Shown here one piece after another: positions 27,761 through 36,592 of a stretch of DNA of 64,000 nt. Below the pieces are notes generated by a model that saw only the letters and a list, made by a program, of their open reading frames with translations, ran no database searches and was not told the origin of the DNA. Numbering within the stretch: position 1 is the stretch's first letter; each line of letters starts with the position of its first letter. A program made the translations under genes and the position numbers. The DNA lies in contig JAHBUB010000007.1 of assembly GCA_019638285.1 (NCBI GenBank), positions 62,001 to 126,000 of the forward strand, written 5' to 3'. This stretch comes from Cyclobacteriaceae bacterium. GTDB lineage: Bacteria > Bacteroidota > Bacteroidia > Cytophagales > Cyclobacteriaceae.

Positions 27761-29183
27761 ACTTTTTATATTCCTTATAACGCTCCAATACTTCTTTTAC
27801 GTATTGAACTGGCTCTTCGCATCTGCAATAGCCCGACTTTACCACGGGATCGCGATAAAATTTAGGATCCGATTCTTTTAGCAAGAAGGCCTCCACTTCA
27901 CCCTCCCATTGGGTGGGGTCCGCTCCATATTTTATCGCCAGGTTTCTTGCATCCAAAACGTGGGAAAGACCCACATTATAAGAAGCGAGCATAAACTTTA
28001 TCCGCTCTTCTTTGTCTATAATTGTTTTACTCCATTGCTTGTCTAGAAATTTTAAAAAGTTAACTCCGGCACTCATGTTTTGCGCAGGGTCAAAAAGATT
28101 TTTAGCTCCATAATATTTTCCGGTCGAAGGCATAAGTTGCATCAGCCCCTGGGCTCCCGCCCATGATTCCGTATCGGGTATAAAAACTGATTCTTGATAA
28201 ATCATGGATGCCAACAATTTCCAATCCCAACCCAATTCTTTTGCTTTTGTCTTGATTAAATCATCGTAAATAGAAATCTTGTTTCCACCCAAAGAAGAGT
28301 AATCACTCTTTTTTCGAATGGCTGAAGTACGTGGATTATTAAAATACCTGTTGTAAATAACATTAAAAGTTCCGTCTCTTTTTACATCATCCAGCCAACT
28401 GTTGACAGCAATAAGGAGTTCGGGGGAGTTTTTTCTCAATGCCCATGCTATCCGCTGAGGAAGGCTTACCATAGTAGCAATATCAATGTTTGGATAGTAC
28501 GCAGCATTTACCATCGCAATCATCTGATCAGTAACTGTGAGTTCGATTTCGCCCTCCGCTACTTTCCTGATCAGGGATTCTGTTTCAGCAGTAGCACTGT
28601 CCTCTAGCACTATTATTTCTCCACCCAATTCTTGCGAAAGATTTTCTAGCCGACTTTTAAAGGCTGACTCTTTCTTAACATACACTTTTTTACCAATAAG
28701 ATCCGCAGGATTGCGTATCATCTTTTTCTCTGCAAGATGTGGGCTGTCGGCCCAATTATCAGGTTTGCGTTGTACCAGCACCTGGCTGGTAGAAAAATGA
28801 GGCTCAGTGAATTCAACCACCTTCTTTCTTTCACTTGTTACTGTAAAGGGAAAAGCAATTATATCTCCACGTCCTTTGTTAAGCATCTCTATTGCATCAT
28901 CAATACTTGAAATTACTTTTATTCGTAACTCCACTTCAAGATGGCTAGTAAGTCGTTTGAGTAGCTCATATTCGTAACCCATAGCTCCACCCTTATAATA
29001 GAAGTAGCTAATTGAGTTATTATCAACCAGCGCATTTAAATAACCTCTCTTCTTAATCTTATTCAGATCCAAATGAACTTCTGGACCGCCCACTAGATCT
29101 TCCTTAATAGCAGGTTGGCCGCAAGAAACAATTAAGAGAAACAAGGCGCAGAGATAATTTCTGAAGGAAGAGACAGAAGCCAT
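27750..29183 (-). CDS. MltF-like lytic transglycosylase lipoprotein with solute-binding and SLT domains
   Basis: The 477-residue protein has a lipobox (LLIVSCGQ), so it is probably a lipoprotein. A periplasmic solute-binding protein family 3 domain lies at about 35-280 (for example KKRGYLNALVDNN and VVEFTEPHFSTSQVLV). A C-terminal SLT domain follows with the catalytic glutamate E331 in YQESVF, then AQGLMQLMPSTG and LASYNVGLSHVLDAR. This is the architecture of E. coli MltF, where the binding domain controls the muramidase. It converges on kmo with 11 overlapping bases, and I see no terminator between them. Confidence 0.9.
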   Translation of the reverse strand: MASVSSFRNYLCALFLLIVSCGQPAIKEDLVGGPEVHLDLNKIKKRGYLNALVDNNSISYFYYKGGAMGYEYELLKRLTSHLEVELRIKVISSIDDAIEMLNKGRGDIIAFPFTVTSERKKVVEFTEPHFSTSQVLVQRKPDNWADSPHLAEKKMIRNPADLIGKKVYVKKESAFKSRLENLSQELGGEIIVLEDSATAETESLIRKVAEGEIELTVTDQMIAMVNAAYYPNIDIATMVSLPQRIAWALRKNSPELLIAVNSWLDDVKRDGTFNVIYNRYFNNPRTSAIRKKSDYSSLGGNKISIYDDLIKTKAKELGWDWKLLASMIYQESVFIPDTESWAGAQGLMQLMPSTGKYYGAKNLFDPAQNMSAGVNFLKFLDKQWSKTIIDKEERIKFMLASYNVGLSHVLDARNLAIKYGADPTQWEGEVEAFLLKESDPKFYRDPVVKSGYCRCEEPVQYVKEVLERYKEYKKFID

Positions 29184-29506
29184 GTATTGAAAATACGCAT
29201 ATTTTGACTGAAAACAGAAAGCGTTGTTCTACTATCAAAAAAGGTCTTAAAAGGTTTTAGGCCGAGTTAATTTAGTGATGTAAGTCAAATTACAACAATG
29301 ATGGCATCCCGGCTGGAGCAATATGATAGGCTTTATAGGAAATCTGGTACTTCTCATTTTTTGGTTTGGTACCAATAAAATGTTTGTGAATGCTGTTTTC
29401 TACGCACCTATGTTAAACAACTCCGTGAGAAGATAAACTCAAAGTCTCGTCATTAATCATAATTTTGCCCCTTGTCATACATTCAGGTAAGAGGTTTTAA
29501 ATTTTG
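29184..29506. other. Divergent intergenic region between the MltF-like and outer-membrane protein genes
   Basis: The 323 bases between two divergently transcribed genes should contain both promoters. They also hold a 37-codon open frame (29323-29436) listed separately and a 10-bp palindrome, TTGGTACCAA, at 29366-29375. I see no clear Bacteroidota -33/-7 pair. Confidence 0.4.
29323..29436 (+). CDS. Candidate small membrane protein, 37 residues
   Basis: An ATG at 29323 opens a 37-codon frame ending in TAA at 29434-29436. It would encode one hydrophobic helix (GFIGNLVLLIFWFG), a short polar linker, and a basic end (NNSVRR). A single-span topology with a positive C-terminus is common for small membrane proteins, but length alone does not separate it from chance. 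No family is recognised. It lies upstream of the outer-membrane protein gene on the same strand. Confidence 0.25.
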   Translation: MIGFIGNLVLLIFWFGTNKMFVNAVFYAPMLNNSVRR

Positions 29507-31324
29507 ATGATGGTGCGTTTACTGGCTATATCTTGTTTATCCTTTTTATTCCTGTCTACAGGGGTACTAGCACAAAAAAAGGATTCAATAAGTAGTGGCA
29601 TCAAAAAGAACAAAAATTCTGATTTAACTGAAAAGGCTTTTAAGTCCATTGTAAGAAAGCCCGAAGCAGATACTGTATTCAATTTTAAAAGTGAAGAAGC
29701 TTTTATTCCTTATGAAGGAAAAATCATAAGACATATTATCATTGAACCTTTACGTTTTTACAAAACCGTTCTGGACACCAGTAAAATTACTAGAAGCAAG
29801 TTCATCCAGTTTGGCGAATCATTGCATACCGACACCCGTGAACAAACTCTTAAAAATAATCTTTTCATAAAAGAAGGAAAGCCGCTTAACCCCTACCGTT
29901 TGGCTGACAATGAGCGCTATTTACGCGACATCAACTTTATTAAAGACGCGAGAATTTTTGTAGTCCCCCTGGGTGATAATTCCGACTCAGTAGATTTACT
30001 GGTAATGACCCGGGATGTATTCAGTCTTGGCGCCTCCTTGGATCCAAGCAGTCCTTCTGCTGTCAATTGGCTTCTACAGGAAGGTAATTTCCTTGGAACG
30101 GGATTACGATTTGCCTATACCGGACTGTACGACTCTGACAGGAGGCCGGAGTTCGGTTCGGCCTATTTAATACACCAAAACTCCATACGAGGAAGTTTTA
30201 TTAATGGAACCATAGGCTATACAAACATCAATACTGCCAGAAGTATGGGCAATGAAAATGAAGCTGCTGTGTATATGCGCTTAGATCGCCCTCTCTTCAT
30301 GCCCTATGCCAGATGGGCTGGCGGTGTGGAGTGGAGCACCAACTGGTCGAACAATGTATTTGTAAAACCAGACACATTGTTTGCGCGCTATGCGTATAGC
30401 ATTCAGGATTACTGGGGGGGTATCACTTTTGGTGAAATAGGGCTTTCTAATGAAAAGAAGGAAAACAGAAATCGTAGATTTTTGTCAGCAAGGGTATTGG
30501 ACCAGCATTTTATTAAAAATCCTGATATCGCATTGAGTCCGAGGAACAATCTTTTATATTCCAACAGAACATTGGCTTTAACCCAGTTCACTTTATTTCG
30601 ACAGGACTATTATAAAACAAAATATATCTATGGCTTTGGAAGAACAGAAGATGTTCCCTATGGGTATTCTATTTCGTTTACTGCCGGTTGGGAAAAACAG
30701 TTTGGGTTAGAGCGTCCATACAGTGGAACAGAAATTAGAAAAACATTTACAAACAATGGAAATATAATTTCATTTGACACACAGCTTGGTGGATACTTTA
30801 GAAATAAAGAGGTGGAGGACATGAGTTTACAATTTACAGCCAACTACTTTACTAAGCTTTATGATTTCACCACCTATAAAGTGAGGAATAGTGTAGAAGT
30901 GAGCCTGGGTAAATTTATTAGGAGATCTATAAAGAATCCGTTGGACATCAATAATGAAAATGGCATCCAGGGATTTCGCACTGATAGCCTAACTGGTGAT
31001 TCCCGGTTGCGAGCGCGTTTTCAAGCTCTTGTTTTCACCAACTGGAAGTTAATTGGATTTAATTTTGCGGTCGTTCCACAATTCGACTTCGCTGTTCTTG
31101 CACAAAGAAATGAAACGCTATTCAATGGAAGATTTTTTCAGGGATACTCTCTGGGATTAAGGACAAGAAACGAAAACCTTATATTCAATACCATTGAAGT
31201 AAGGGGCTATTTATTCCCATCCACAGTTGAAAATATTGGGCACTTTAGAATCAATGTGTCGGCAAACCTACGAATCAAATATCCTACTGAATTGATTCGA
31301 GCTCCAGATACCATTTTTAATTAA
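29507..31324 (+). CDS. Outer-membrane beta-barrel protein, Omp85/BamA-like with POTRA-type segment
   Basis: The frame opens with TTG-ATG-ATG; I take the first ATG (29507), giving 605 residues. It begins with a signal peptide (cleavage near VLAQ). A soluble region follows with one POTRA-like unit (KPLNPYRLADNERYLRDINF, then IKDARIFV) and VDLLVMTRDVFSLGAS, which joins POTRA to barrel. The rest is alternating strand-forming sequence consistent with a 16-strand barrel. It resembles the surface-antigen (D15) relatives common in Bacteroidota. Whether it assembles other proteins or has another role is not shown. Confidence 0.75.
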   Translation: MMVRLLAISCLSFLFLSTGVLAQKKDSISSGIKKNKNSDLTEKAFKSIVRKPEADTVFNFKSEEAFIPYEGKIIRHIIIEPLRFYKTVLDTSKITRSKFIQFGESLHTDTREQTLKNNLFIKEGKPLNPYRLADNERYLRDINFIKDARIFVVPLGDNSDSVDLLVMTRDVFSLGASLDPSSPSAVNWLLQEGNFLGTGLRFAYTGLYDSDRRPEFGSAYLIHQNSIRGSFINGTIGYTNINTARSMGNENEAAVYMRLDRPLFMPYARWAGGVEWSTNWSNNVFVKPDTLFARYAYSIQDYWGGITFGEIGLSNEKKENRNRRFLSARVLDQHFIKNPDIALSPRNNLLYSNRTLALTQFTLFRQDYYKTKYIYGFGRTEDVPYGYSISFTAGWEKQFGLERPYSGTEIRKTFTNNGNIISFDTQLGGYFRNKEVEDMSLQFTANYFTKLYDFTTYKVRNSVEVSLGKFIRRSIKNPLDINNENGIQGFRTDSLTGDSRLRARFQALVFTNWKLIGFNFAVVPQFDFAVLAQRNETLFNGRFFQGYSLGLRTRNENLIFNTIEVRGYLFPSTVENIGHFRINVSANLRIKYPTELIRAPDTIFN

Positions 31325-31332
31325 ACAGCATA

Positions 31333-31369
31333 ATGGTTTCCAAAGATTTTCTTACTTTTGGGAAACCAT
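31333..31369 (+). terminator. 9-bp perfect inverted repeat after the outer-membrane protein gene
   Basis: ATGGTTTCC at 31333-31341 pairs with GGAAACCAT at 31361-31369, just after the stop at 31322-31324. No T-run follows, so it is a weak terminator candidate. The 3' arm would cover the TTG at 31358, which argues for the downstream gene starting later, at GTG 31379. Confidence 0.4.
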
Positions 31370-31378
31370 CGTTCCAGC

Positions 31379-31882
31379 GTGATTCGCAAATTTTTTCCTC
31401 TGGACAAGAATTATCTCCTCGAAGAAGCCCAGCTTTCATTGCAATATCATCTGCTCCTCTCTCTGATAGAAAAGGTTAAGGAGGTCTACATACAGCGCCA
31501 TAATCCGCTTCACATCATGGATGAACTCTCTAAAAAGATTGTAGACTACAAACCCAAAAATCTCAAGCTTCTTTATCCTTTTTATCATAACATGGCTGCC
31601 GTATACCGCTACAAGCACGGTGACAATCAACTTGAATTTATCTGGGATGGAGCCGACCACATTGAAAGCTATAGGGAAGACTGGTCATCTACTTTTGAAA
31701 AATGGACTTCTGGTTTCTGCGAACATCATCACTTTTTGATGGCTGTAATGGATCTTACCGTATTCCTTCCATTAAATCGAAAAGCACATCTGGCTGAAAA
31801 CCGAATGAATTCGTTCATTACACAGTTTTTTGATATTAAGATTCATAAGAACAGAGGTATTATTGAAATGAAGATGGCATAG
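31379..31882 (+). CDS. Conserved-looking protein of unknown function, 167 residues
   Basis: I do not recognise the family. The frame is open from TTG 31358, but that codon lies within an inverted repeat, so GTG 31379 (start MIRKFFPLDK) is preferred. The product is predicted to be soluble and mostly helical, with no signal peptide or membrane segment, and is rich in aromatic and charged residues (for example YPFYHNMAAVYRYKHG and GFCEHHHFLMAVMD). A cluster of histidines (CEHHHF) could bind metal, but nothing supports a specific role. It stands between an outer-membrane protein and the FMN enzyme, with 80 bases to the latter. Confidence 0.6.
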   Translation: MIRKFFPLDKNYLLEEAQLSLQYHLLLSLIEKVKEVYIQRHNPLHIMDELSKKIVDYKPKNLKLLYPFYHNMAAVYRYKHGDNQLEFIWDGADHIESYREDWSSTFEKWTSGFCEHHHFLMAVMDLTVFLPLNRKAHLAENRMNSFITQFFDIKIHKNRGIIEMKMA

Positions 31883-31962
31883 CAATGCTGTCATATAGTA
31901 CCTGTTTGACAAATACCGGAATTGTTATAATATTTGTCTACACCTGTCTAAGTACCTAAGCT

Positions 31963-33561
31963 ATGAACTTTAGAAGAATTTTCTGGATCAGCTCCATACT
32001 GATATCTGCGATCATCATTTTCTGGGCTTATTTTTGGATCGATGCCCTTTTCCTTTTTTTCATCATAGGCCCATTAATTATAATGGGGGTCAAGGACATT
32101 TTTCAAAAAAAACAATCAATAAAAAGGAATTTTCCCGTGGTGGGGAGATTGCGCTATTTCTTTGAAATGATCCGCCCGGAAATTCAACAGTATTTTATAG
32201 AGTCGGATACCGATGGAGCACCTATTAACCGCAACGATCGCTCAGTGATTTATCAGCGGGCCAAACAACAAATTGATACTAAGCCTTTCGGCACACAACT
32301 CAACACATACGCTGAGGGATATGAGTGGATTACACACTCCATCGCACCAAGGGATTTCAACACCTTGAATCACAGCCCAAGGATTTTGGTTGGAGATGAG
32401 CGATGTAAACAACCTTATAATGCCAGTGTGCTTAACATTTCAGCTATGAGCTTCGGTTCATTGAGCGGTAATGCAGTAGAGGCTTTAAACTGGGGAGCCA
32501 AAGTGGGAGGATTTGCACACAACACTGGAGAAGGTGGCATCAGCCCTCATCATCTTAAATATGGCGGTGATATTGTGTGGCAAATTGGCACGGGCTATTT
32601 TGGGGCCCGCGATTTGAATGGAGGATTTAGTTCTGAGGCGTTCGTAAAAAATGCCACACATCCCAATGTGAAAATGATTGAAGTAAAACTTTCGCAGGGG
32701 GCCAAGCCTGGCCACGGAGGTATTTTACCAGGAAAGAAAAACACTCCTGAAATTGCCGCCATCCGCGGTGTTGAAGTTGGCACTACTGTATTTTCACCGC
32801 CTTTTCATACTGCATTCTCTACACCCAAGGAGCTTATCCTTTTTGTAGAAAAATTGCGTGATTTGTCTGGGGGGAAACCCGTAGGTTTTAAGTTGTGCAT
32901 TGGCAGAAAGAGTGAATTCCTATCCATATGCAAGGCCATGGTAAAGCTTGATAAATATCCAGATTTTATTACAGTAGATGGAGGAGAAGGAGGCACTGGC
33001 GCTGCGCCTGCAGAGTTTACCAATTTTGTAGGAATGCCATTATTGGATGCGCTTGACTTTGTAGATAACTCATTGCGTGGTTTTGGCATCCGTAAACAAA
33101 TGAAACTAATTGTTGCAGGTAAAATTTTTACTGGATTCCATATGTTAAGGGCCATGGCTTTGGGTGCCGACTTGTGTAACAGTGCCCGAGCCATGATGAT
33201 GTCGGTAGGCTGTATTCAGGCCCTGCGCTGCAATACCAATGACTGTCCTACAGGTGTGGCGACCCAGGATCCGGTGCTTATCAAAGGATTGGTAGTGGAA
33301 GACAAGTATAAGCGCGCTGCCAATTTTCATAAAAATACGGTAGAGAGTTTTGTTGAACTGATGGGCGCCACCGGTCTAGATAATCCCTCGAAAATTAATC
33401 GCACCCATGTGTACAGAAGAGTATTCATGAATTTAGTAAAAACCTATGAGGAGATTTATCCAACTATTCCCGAAGGCTGCTTACTGGATGGTGGCGATGT
33501 GCCGTTTGACTATGAAGAATTCCTAAAAAAGTCTTCATCAGAAGTATTTGAGACGGTGTAA
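31963..33561 (+). CDS. Membrane-anchored glutamate synthase-like FMN protein
   Basis: The 532-residue protein has two N-terminal hydrophobic segments (about 5-45) and then a glutamate-synthase FMN barrel (GltB family). Visible signatures are NISAMSFGSLSGNAV, EGGISPHHLKYGGD, KPGHGGILPGKK, TVDGGEGGTGAAP, and the iron-sulfur cysteines in CIQALRCNTNDCPTGV. It lacks the glutaminase and GltD parts, so it is a stand-alone member of the FMN-binding glutamate synthase family, common in bacteria, often with an unknown electron donor. A short hairpin follows the stop. Confidence 0.9.
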   Translation: MNFRRIFWISSILISAIIIFWAYFWIDALFLFFIIGPLIIMGVKDIFQKKQSIKRNFPVVGRLRYFFEMIRPEIQQYFIESDTDGAPINRNDRSVIYQRAKQQIDTKPFGTQLNTYAEGYEWITHSIAPRDFNTLNHSPRILVGDERCKQPYNASVLNISAMSFGSLSGNAVEALNWGAKVGGFAHNTGEGGISPHHLKYGGDIVWQIGTGYFGARDLNGGFSSEAFVKNATHPNVKMIEVKLSQGAKPGHGGILPGKKNTPEIAAIRGVEVGTTVFSPPFHTAFSTPKELILFVEKLRDLSGGKPVGFKLCIGRKSEFLSICKAMVKLDKYPDFITVDGGEGGTGAAPAEFTNFVGMPLLDALDFVDNSLRGFGIRKQMKLIVAGKIFTGFHMLRAMALGADLCNSARAMMMSVGCIQALRCNTNDCPTGVATQDPVLIKGLVVEDKYKRAANFHKNTVESFVELMGATGLDNPSKINRTHVYRRVFMNLVKTYEEIYPTIPEGCLLDGGDVPFDYEEFLKKSSSEVFETV

Positions 33562-33582
33562 TCCGCATAGGAAAGTATCCGT

Positions 33583-33605
33583 AACTCAAAAGAGTTTGTT
33601 TTATT
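33583..33605 (+). terminator. Short hairpin with T-rich tail after the FMN enzyme gene
   Basis: AACTC (33583-33587), loop AAAA, GAGTT (33592-33596), then TGTTTTATT. It is placed 20 bases after the stop and has a T-rich tail, but the stem is only 5 bp, so it is a weak candidate. Confidence 0.35.
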
Positions 33606-33667
33606 GACTCATGCAAGATGGTGCACGCCATCAACTCGTACATCGACCTGTAAAGTCAAATTATAAA

Positions 33668-33931
33668 ATGAATATAGATAAAACTGAAATTCTAAACAGA
33701 ATTTGCTATTCTGAACTCGTTTACAAACGAATCAATAGAAAATTAGCCAGCAAGTATTCAAAACCAGAAATAGAAAAAATGATCTTTGGCATAATTCAGG
33801 AAATGCAAAAAATGCTTTTTCAAAAAATTGGAAAAAACATATATGTAACAAACGCAGAAAAGCACATCAAAATAACTATAAATCAAAATACACATCGAAT
33901 CATAACTGTAGATAGAATTGCAGAAATCTAA
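33668..33931 (+). CDS. DUF3781 family protein
   Basis: The start is set at ATG 33668, giving 87 residues beginning MNIDKTEILNRICYSELVYK; the frame extends upstream but the added residues are not family-like. The segments RICYSELVYKRINRKLASKY, KPEIEKMIFGII and ITINQNTHRIITVDRIAEI resemble DUF3781, a small family of unknown function. It is AT-rich, basic, and has no membrane segment or signal peptide. It stands alone, followed by nearly 1 kb without an intact gene, suggesting a region of gene gain and decay. Confidence 0.72.
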   Translation: MNIDKTEILNRICYSELVYKRINRKLASKYSKPEIEKMIFGIIQEMQKMLFQKIGKNIYVTNAEKHIKITINQNTHRIITVDRIAEI

Positions 33932-34162
33932 TTTTGATTAAGACTAATGCAGTAAACACAGTGAACAGAATTAATATAATTGATATTTCAATTCGGTTAG
34001 CGAATACGAACAATTAAGCATAATTGGATTTATAAACAACCTGAAGACAATTCCATTCCAAAATCATTTTCAGGAAAGTTTCTAATAAATTTTTTCAATT
34101 TTTATTGTTAATGAAATTGATCAACTCATACGCTAATAAATAATAACTTATCCTTAAAAAGT

Positions 34163-34585
34163 ATGGCAACAAATATTTCAAGGCTAACAATCAGGGCGTC
34201 TTCTAAAAAAGTTTGGGACTCTTTAATAAATCCAGAAAAAGTAAAACAGTGGTAATATGAAAGTGAATTGACAACGGATTGGAAAGTTGGTAGCAAAATT
34301 AGCTTCAAGAATAGTTGGGGAAATAAGATTTTTGAGCAATATGGAACAACTGCCTTAGAATTTAACCCATATCGAAATACAAAATACACCTTTTCCCTTC
34401 CGAGGCCATATCTTGAAAACAAACCCGAAAACTAATTCGAAATGGAGTGTTAGCTAACTGAAAAAGAACGTGTAACGGAATTGAAAATCATACAAGAAGA
34501 CAATCGACCAGGAGCAAAGCAAGAAAAGGAGCAAGATAAAGAGAATCCTATCTTGAAAACACTAAAGGAATTATTAGAAAAGTAA
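34163..34585 (+). pseudogene. SRPBCC (AHSA1-like) domain protein pseudogene with three in-frame stops
   Basis: A single reading frame from ATG 34163 to TAA 34583-34585 encodes a recognisable START-like/AHSA1 (SRPBCC) protein of about 140 codons: VWDSLINPEKVKQW, LTTDWKVGSKISF, FEQYGTTALEFNP, and a C-terminal IIQEDNRPGAKQE...PILKTLKELLEK. Three stop codons interrupt it, at 34253-34255 (TAA after VKQW), 34433-34435 (TAA) and 34451-34453 (TAG), but no frameshift has occurred. This points to recent inactivation. It is AT-rich like the neighbouring DUF3781 gene. Confidence 0.8.
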
Positions 34586-34796
34586 AACCAACAACTACTC
34601 CAAAAATCCGTCATATTGACTCTTTCTTCACAGAAAGTAGGGATGCCGACTAGGTTAATTACAATATGATTGCCTGTAAAGCACTATCAACAACCAATAT
34701 ACTGCCATACTACTTCAGCAATCCTTACATATAGTCAACGTTAGTCTATACTGCACATTCATTTTGGTTGACTGATTTTTCCACTTATAGGCAATT

Positions 34797-34828
34797 TTTG
34801 CACCTCTGCGTATTAATCATTAAATTTC
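34797..34828 (+). promoter_or_regulatory. Candidate Bacteroidota promoter of the first tldD-like gene
   Basis: TTTG at 34797-34800 is followed after 20 bases by TAAATTTC at 34821-34828, close to the Bacteroidota consensus TTTG-N19-TAnnTTTG. The GTG start is 60 bases downstream. The last base of the -7 element differs from the consensus. Confidence 0.3.
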
Positions 34829-34888
34829 TTAGTTATTTTCAACTACTTACAATTCTCTGAAATTGTGTTCAATTAAAATTATATAGGT

Positions 34889-36529
34889 GTGAAGAGACGT
34901 GATTTTGTTCAACTAACAGGCCTGGGGCTAGGCGGCCTCCTGCTTCCTTTTCCTATGATGGGAAACTCAGTGTCGCCTGAAGCCTTGTTGGAAATTCCAA
35001 TAACGATTGCCCAGAAAAAACAACTAGCGGATGTTGCCCTTAACACAGCCAAGTCGCTAGGCGCTACCTATACAGATGTGCGCATTGGCCGCTATTTAAA
35101 TCAATTTGTAAGCACGCGCGAAAAAAGAGTGCAAGGCATCCAAAGTTCAGAATCATACGGGGTAGGTATACGTGTGATTGCTAACGGCACATGGGGTTTT
35201 GCCTCTACCAATCAGGTAACAACAGAAGGAGTTAATAAAGCGACCACACAAGCGGTAGCCATCGCCAGGGCCAATTCAAAATTCCAGAAAGAGCCCGTAA
35301 TACTGGCGCCAGCTCCAGGTTATGGAGAGGTGGTTTGGAATACCCCTATCCAGAAAAATTCATTTGAAGTTCCCGTATCTGAAAAAGTTGACCTGTTGCT
35401 AAATGCCAACAGTGAAGCAATGAAAAACGGAGCCAATTTTGTTAGCTCAAATCTGTTTCAGGTCAATGAACAAAAATATTTTGCGTCCAGTGATGGCTCA
35501 TACATTGATCAGGATATTCATCGTATTTGGCCAACGTTTACAGTATCGGCCATCGATCGTGCTTCTGGCCAGTTTAAAACTCGTGATGCGTTGAGTGCTC
35601 CTATGGGTATGGGCTACGACTACATGATTCCGAAAAAAGAAGATAAGCTTCAAACACCGTTCGGAATGACGTTGTATGGCAATAGTTATGATATTGTTGA
35701 AGATGCCATTGCGGCAGCCAAACAAGCAAAAGAAAAACTTACGGCTAAATCAGTAGAGCCAGGAAAATATGACATGGTATTAGAACCCAATCATTTAGGG
35801 TTAACCATTCATGAATCAGTCGGCCACCCTCTGGAACTTGATCGTATTTTGGGATACGAAGCCAACTATGCTGGAACAAGTTTCGCAACCTTGGATAAAT
35901 TAAAATCGGGAACATTTAATTATGGAAGCAAAGTAGTTAACATTTTTGCTGATAAAACACAACCCTGTTCGCTTGGTGCAGTTGGTTATGACGATGAGGG
36001 TGTAAAGTGCAAGCGCTGGGACTTAATCAAAGATGGGATTTTTGTAAACGTAGAGGCCATTCGCGATCAGGTACACATGATTGGCCAGAAAGAATCACAT
36101 GGCTGTTGCTATTCACAAAGCTGGGAAGATGTCCAGTTTCAACGCATGCCAAACGTTTCGTTGGCTCCAGGCAAAGAATCTTATTCGCTTGCGCAGATGA
36201 TCAAGGATGTTGAAAAGGGGATTTACATTGCGGGGCGTGGATCTTACTCCATTGATCAACAACGTTATAATTTTCAATTTGGTGGCAATGTATTTTATGA
36301 AATAAAAAACGGTGAGGTCATCGGCATGTTGAATGATGTTGCCTATCAATCAAACACACAAGAATTTTGGAATAGTTGTGTAAAAATCTGTGATGAGAAG
36401 GACTACAGGTTGTTTGGCTCTTTCTTTGACGGAAAAGGTCAACCTTCCCAGGTAAGTGCTGTTTCACATGGAAGTTCCACTTCTCGTTTCAACGGAGTGA
36501 ATGTTATCAACACAGCCAGAACGATATAG
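34889..36529 (+). CDS. TldD-like zinc metalloprotease with Tat-like leader, copy 1
   Basis: This 546-residue protein starts with GTG at 34889 and the leader KRRDFVQLTGLGLGGLLLPF, a twin-arginine followed by a hydrophobic stretch, unlike cytoplasmic E. coli TldD. The metalloprotease motif HESVGH (HExxxH; H308, E309, H313) is intact. E. coli TldD uses a cysteine near its C-terminus as third zinc ligand; here C497 and C501 (SCVKIC) are candidates. The TldD/TldE pair is known to process microcin B17 precursor and CcdA. It is the first gene of a D-D-E group and the only D copy without an adjacent E partner of its own. Confidence 0.88.
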   Translation: MKRRDFVQLTGLGLGGLLLPFPMMGNSVSPEALLEIPITIAQKKQLADVALNTAKSLGATYTDVRIGRYLNQFVSTREKRVQGIQSSESYGVGIRVIANGTWGFASTNQVTTEGVNKATTQAVAIARANSKFQKEPVILAPAPGYGEVVWNTPIQKNSFEVPVSEKVDLLLNANSEAMKNGANFVSSNLFQVNEQKYFASSDGSYIDQDIHRIWPTFTVSAIDRASGQFKTRDALSAPMGMGYDYMIPKKEDKLQTPFGMTLYGNSYDIVEDAIAAAKQAKEKLTAKSVEPGKYDMVLEPNHLGLTIHESVGHPLELDRILGYEANYAGTSFATLDKLKSGTFNYGSKVVNIFADKTQPCSLGAVGYDDEGVKCKRWDLIKDGIFVNVEAIRDQVHMIGQKESHGCCYSQSWEDVQFQRMPNVSLAPGKESYSLAQMIKDVEKGIYIAGRGSYSIDQQRYNFQFGGNVFYEIKNGEVIGMLNDVAYQSNTQEFWNSCVKICDEKDYRLFGSFFDGKGQPSQVSAVSHGSSTSRFNGVNVINTARTI

Positions 36530-36592
36530 GCGCAAGAGGTAAGACATACTAAATACTTGCTACTCAAAACTAAACCACTAATTACTTAGAAA

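Larger units (their letters stand above)
33932..34888. other. Gene-poor, AT-rich interval upstream of the TldD array
   Basis: The 957 bases hold one recognisable element, the SRPBCC pseudogene at 34163-34585, listed separately. Before it, 33932-34162 has a short coherent frame on the + strand (from about 33988, core SIIGFINNLKTIPFQ) without a start. After it, 34586-34888 is unassigned and probably contains the promoter of the first tldD gene. The minus-strand frame at 34126-34422 lies antisense to the pseudogene and looks like its shadow. Confidence 0.5.

Noticed and set aside
29366-29375. 10-bp palindrome TTGGTACCAA as a regulator site
   Set aside because: Single occurrence within the candidate small frame; no second copy near either promoter.
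34126-34422. Minus-strand 98-codon frame opposite the SRPBCC pseudogene
   Set aside because: It lies antisense to a recognisable family sequence and has no family resemblance itself.
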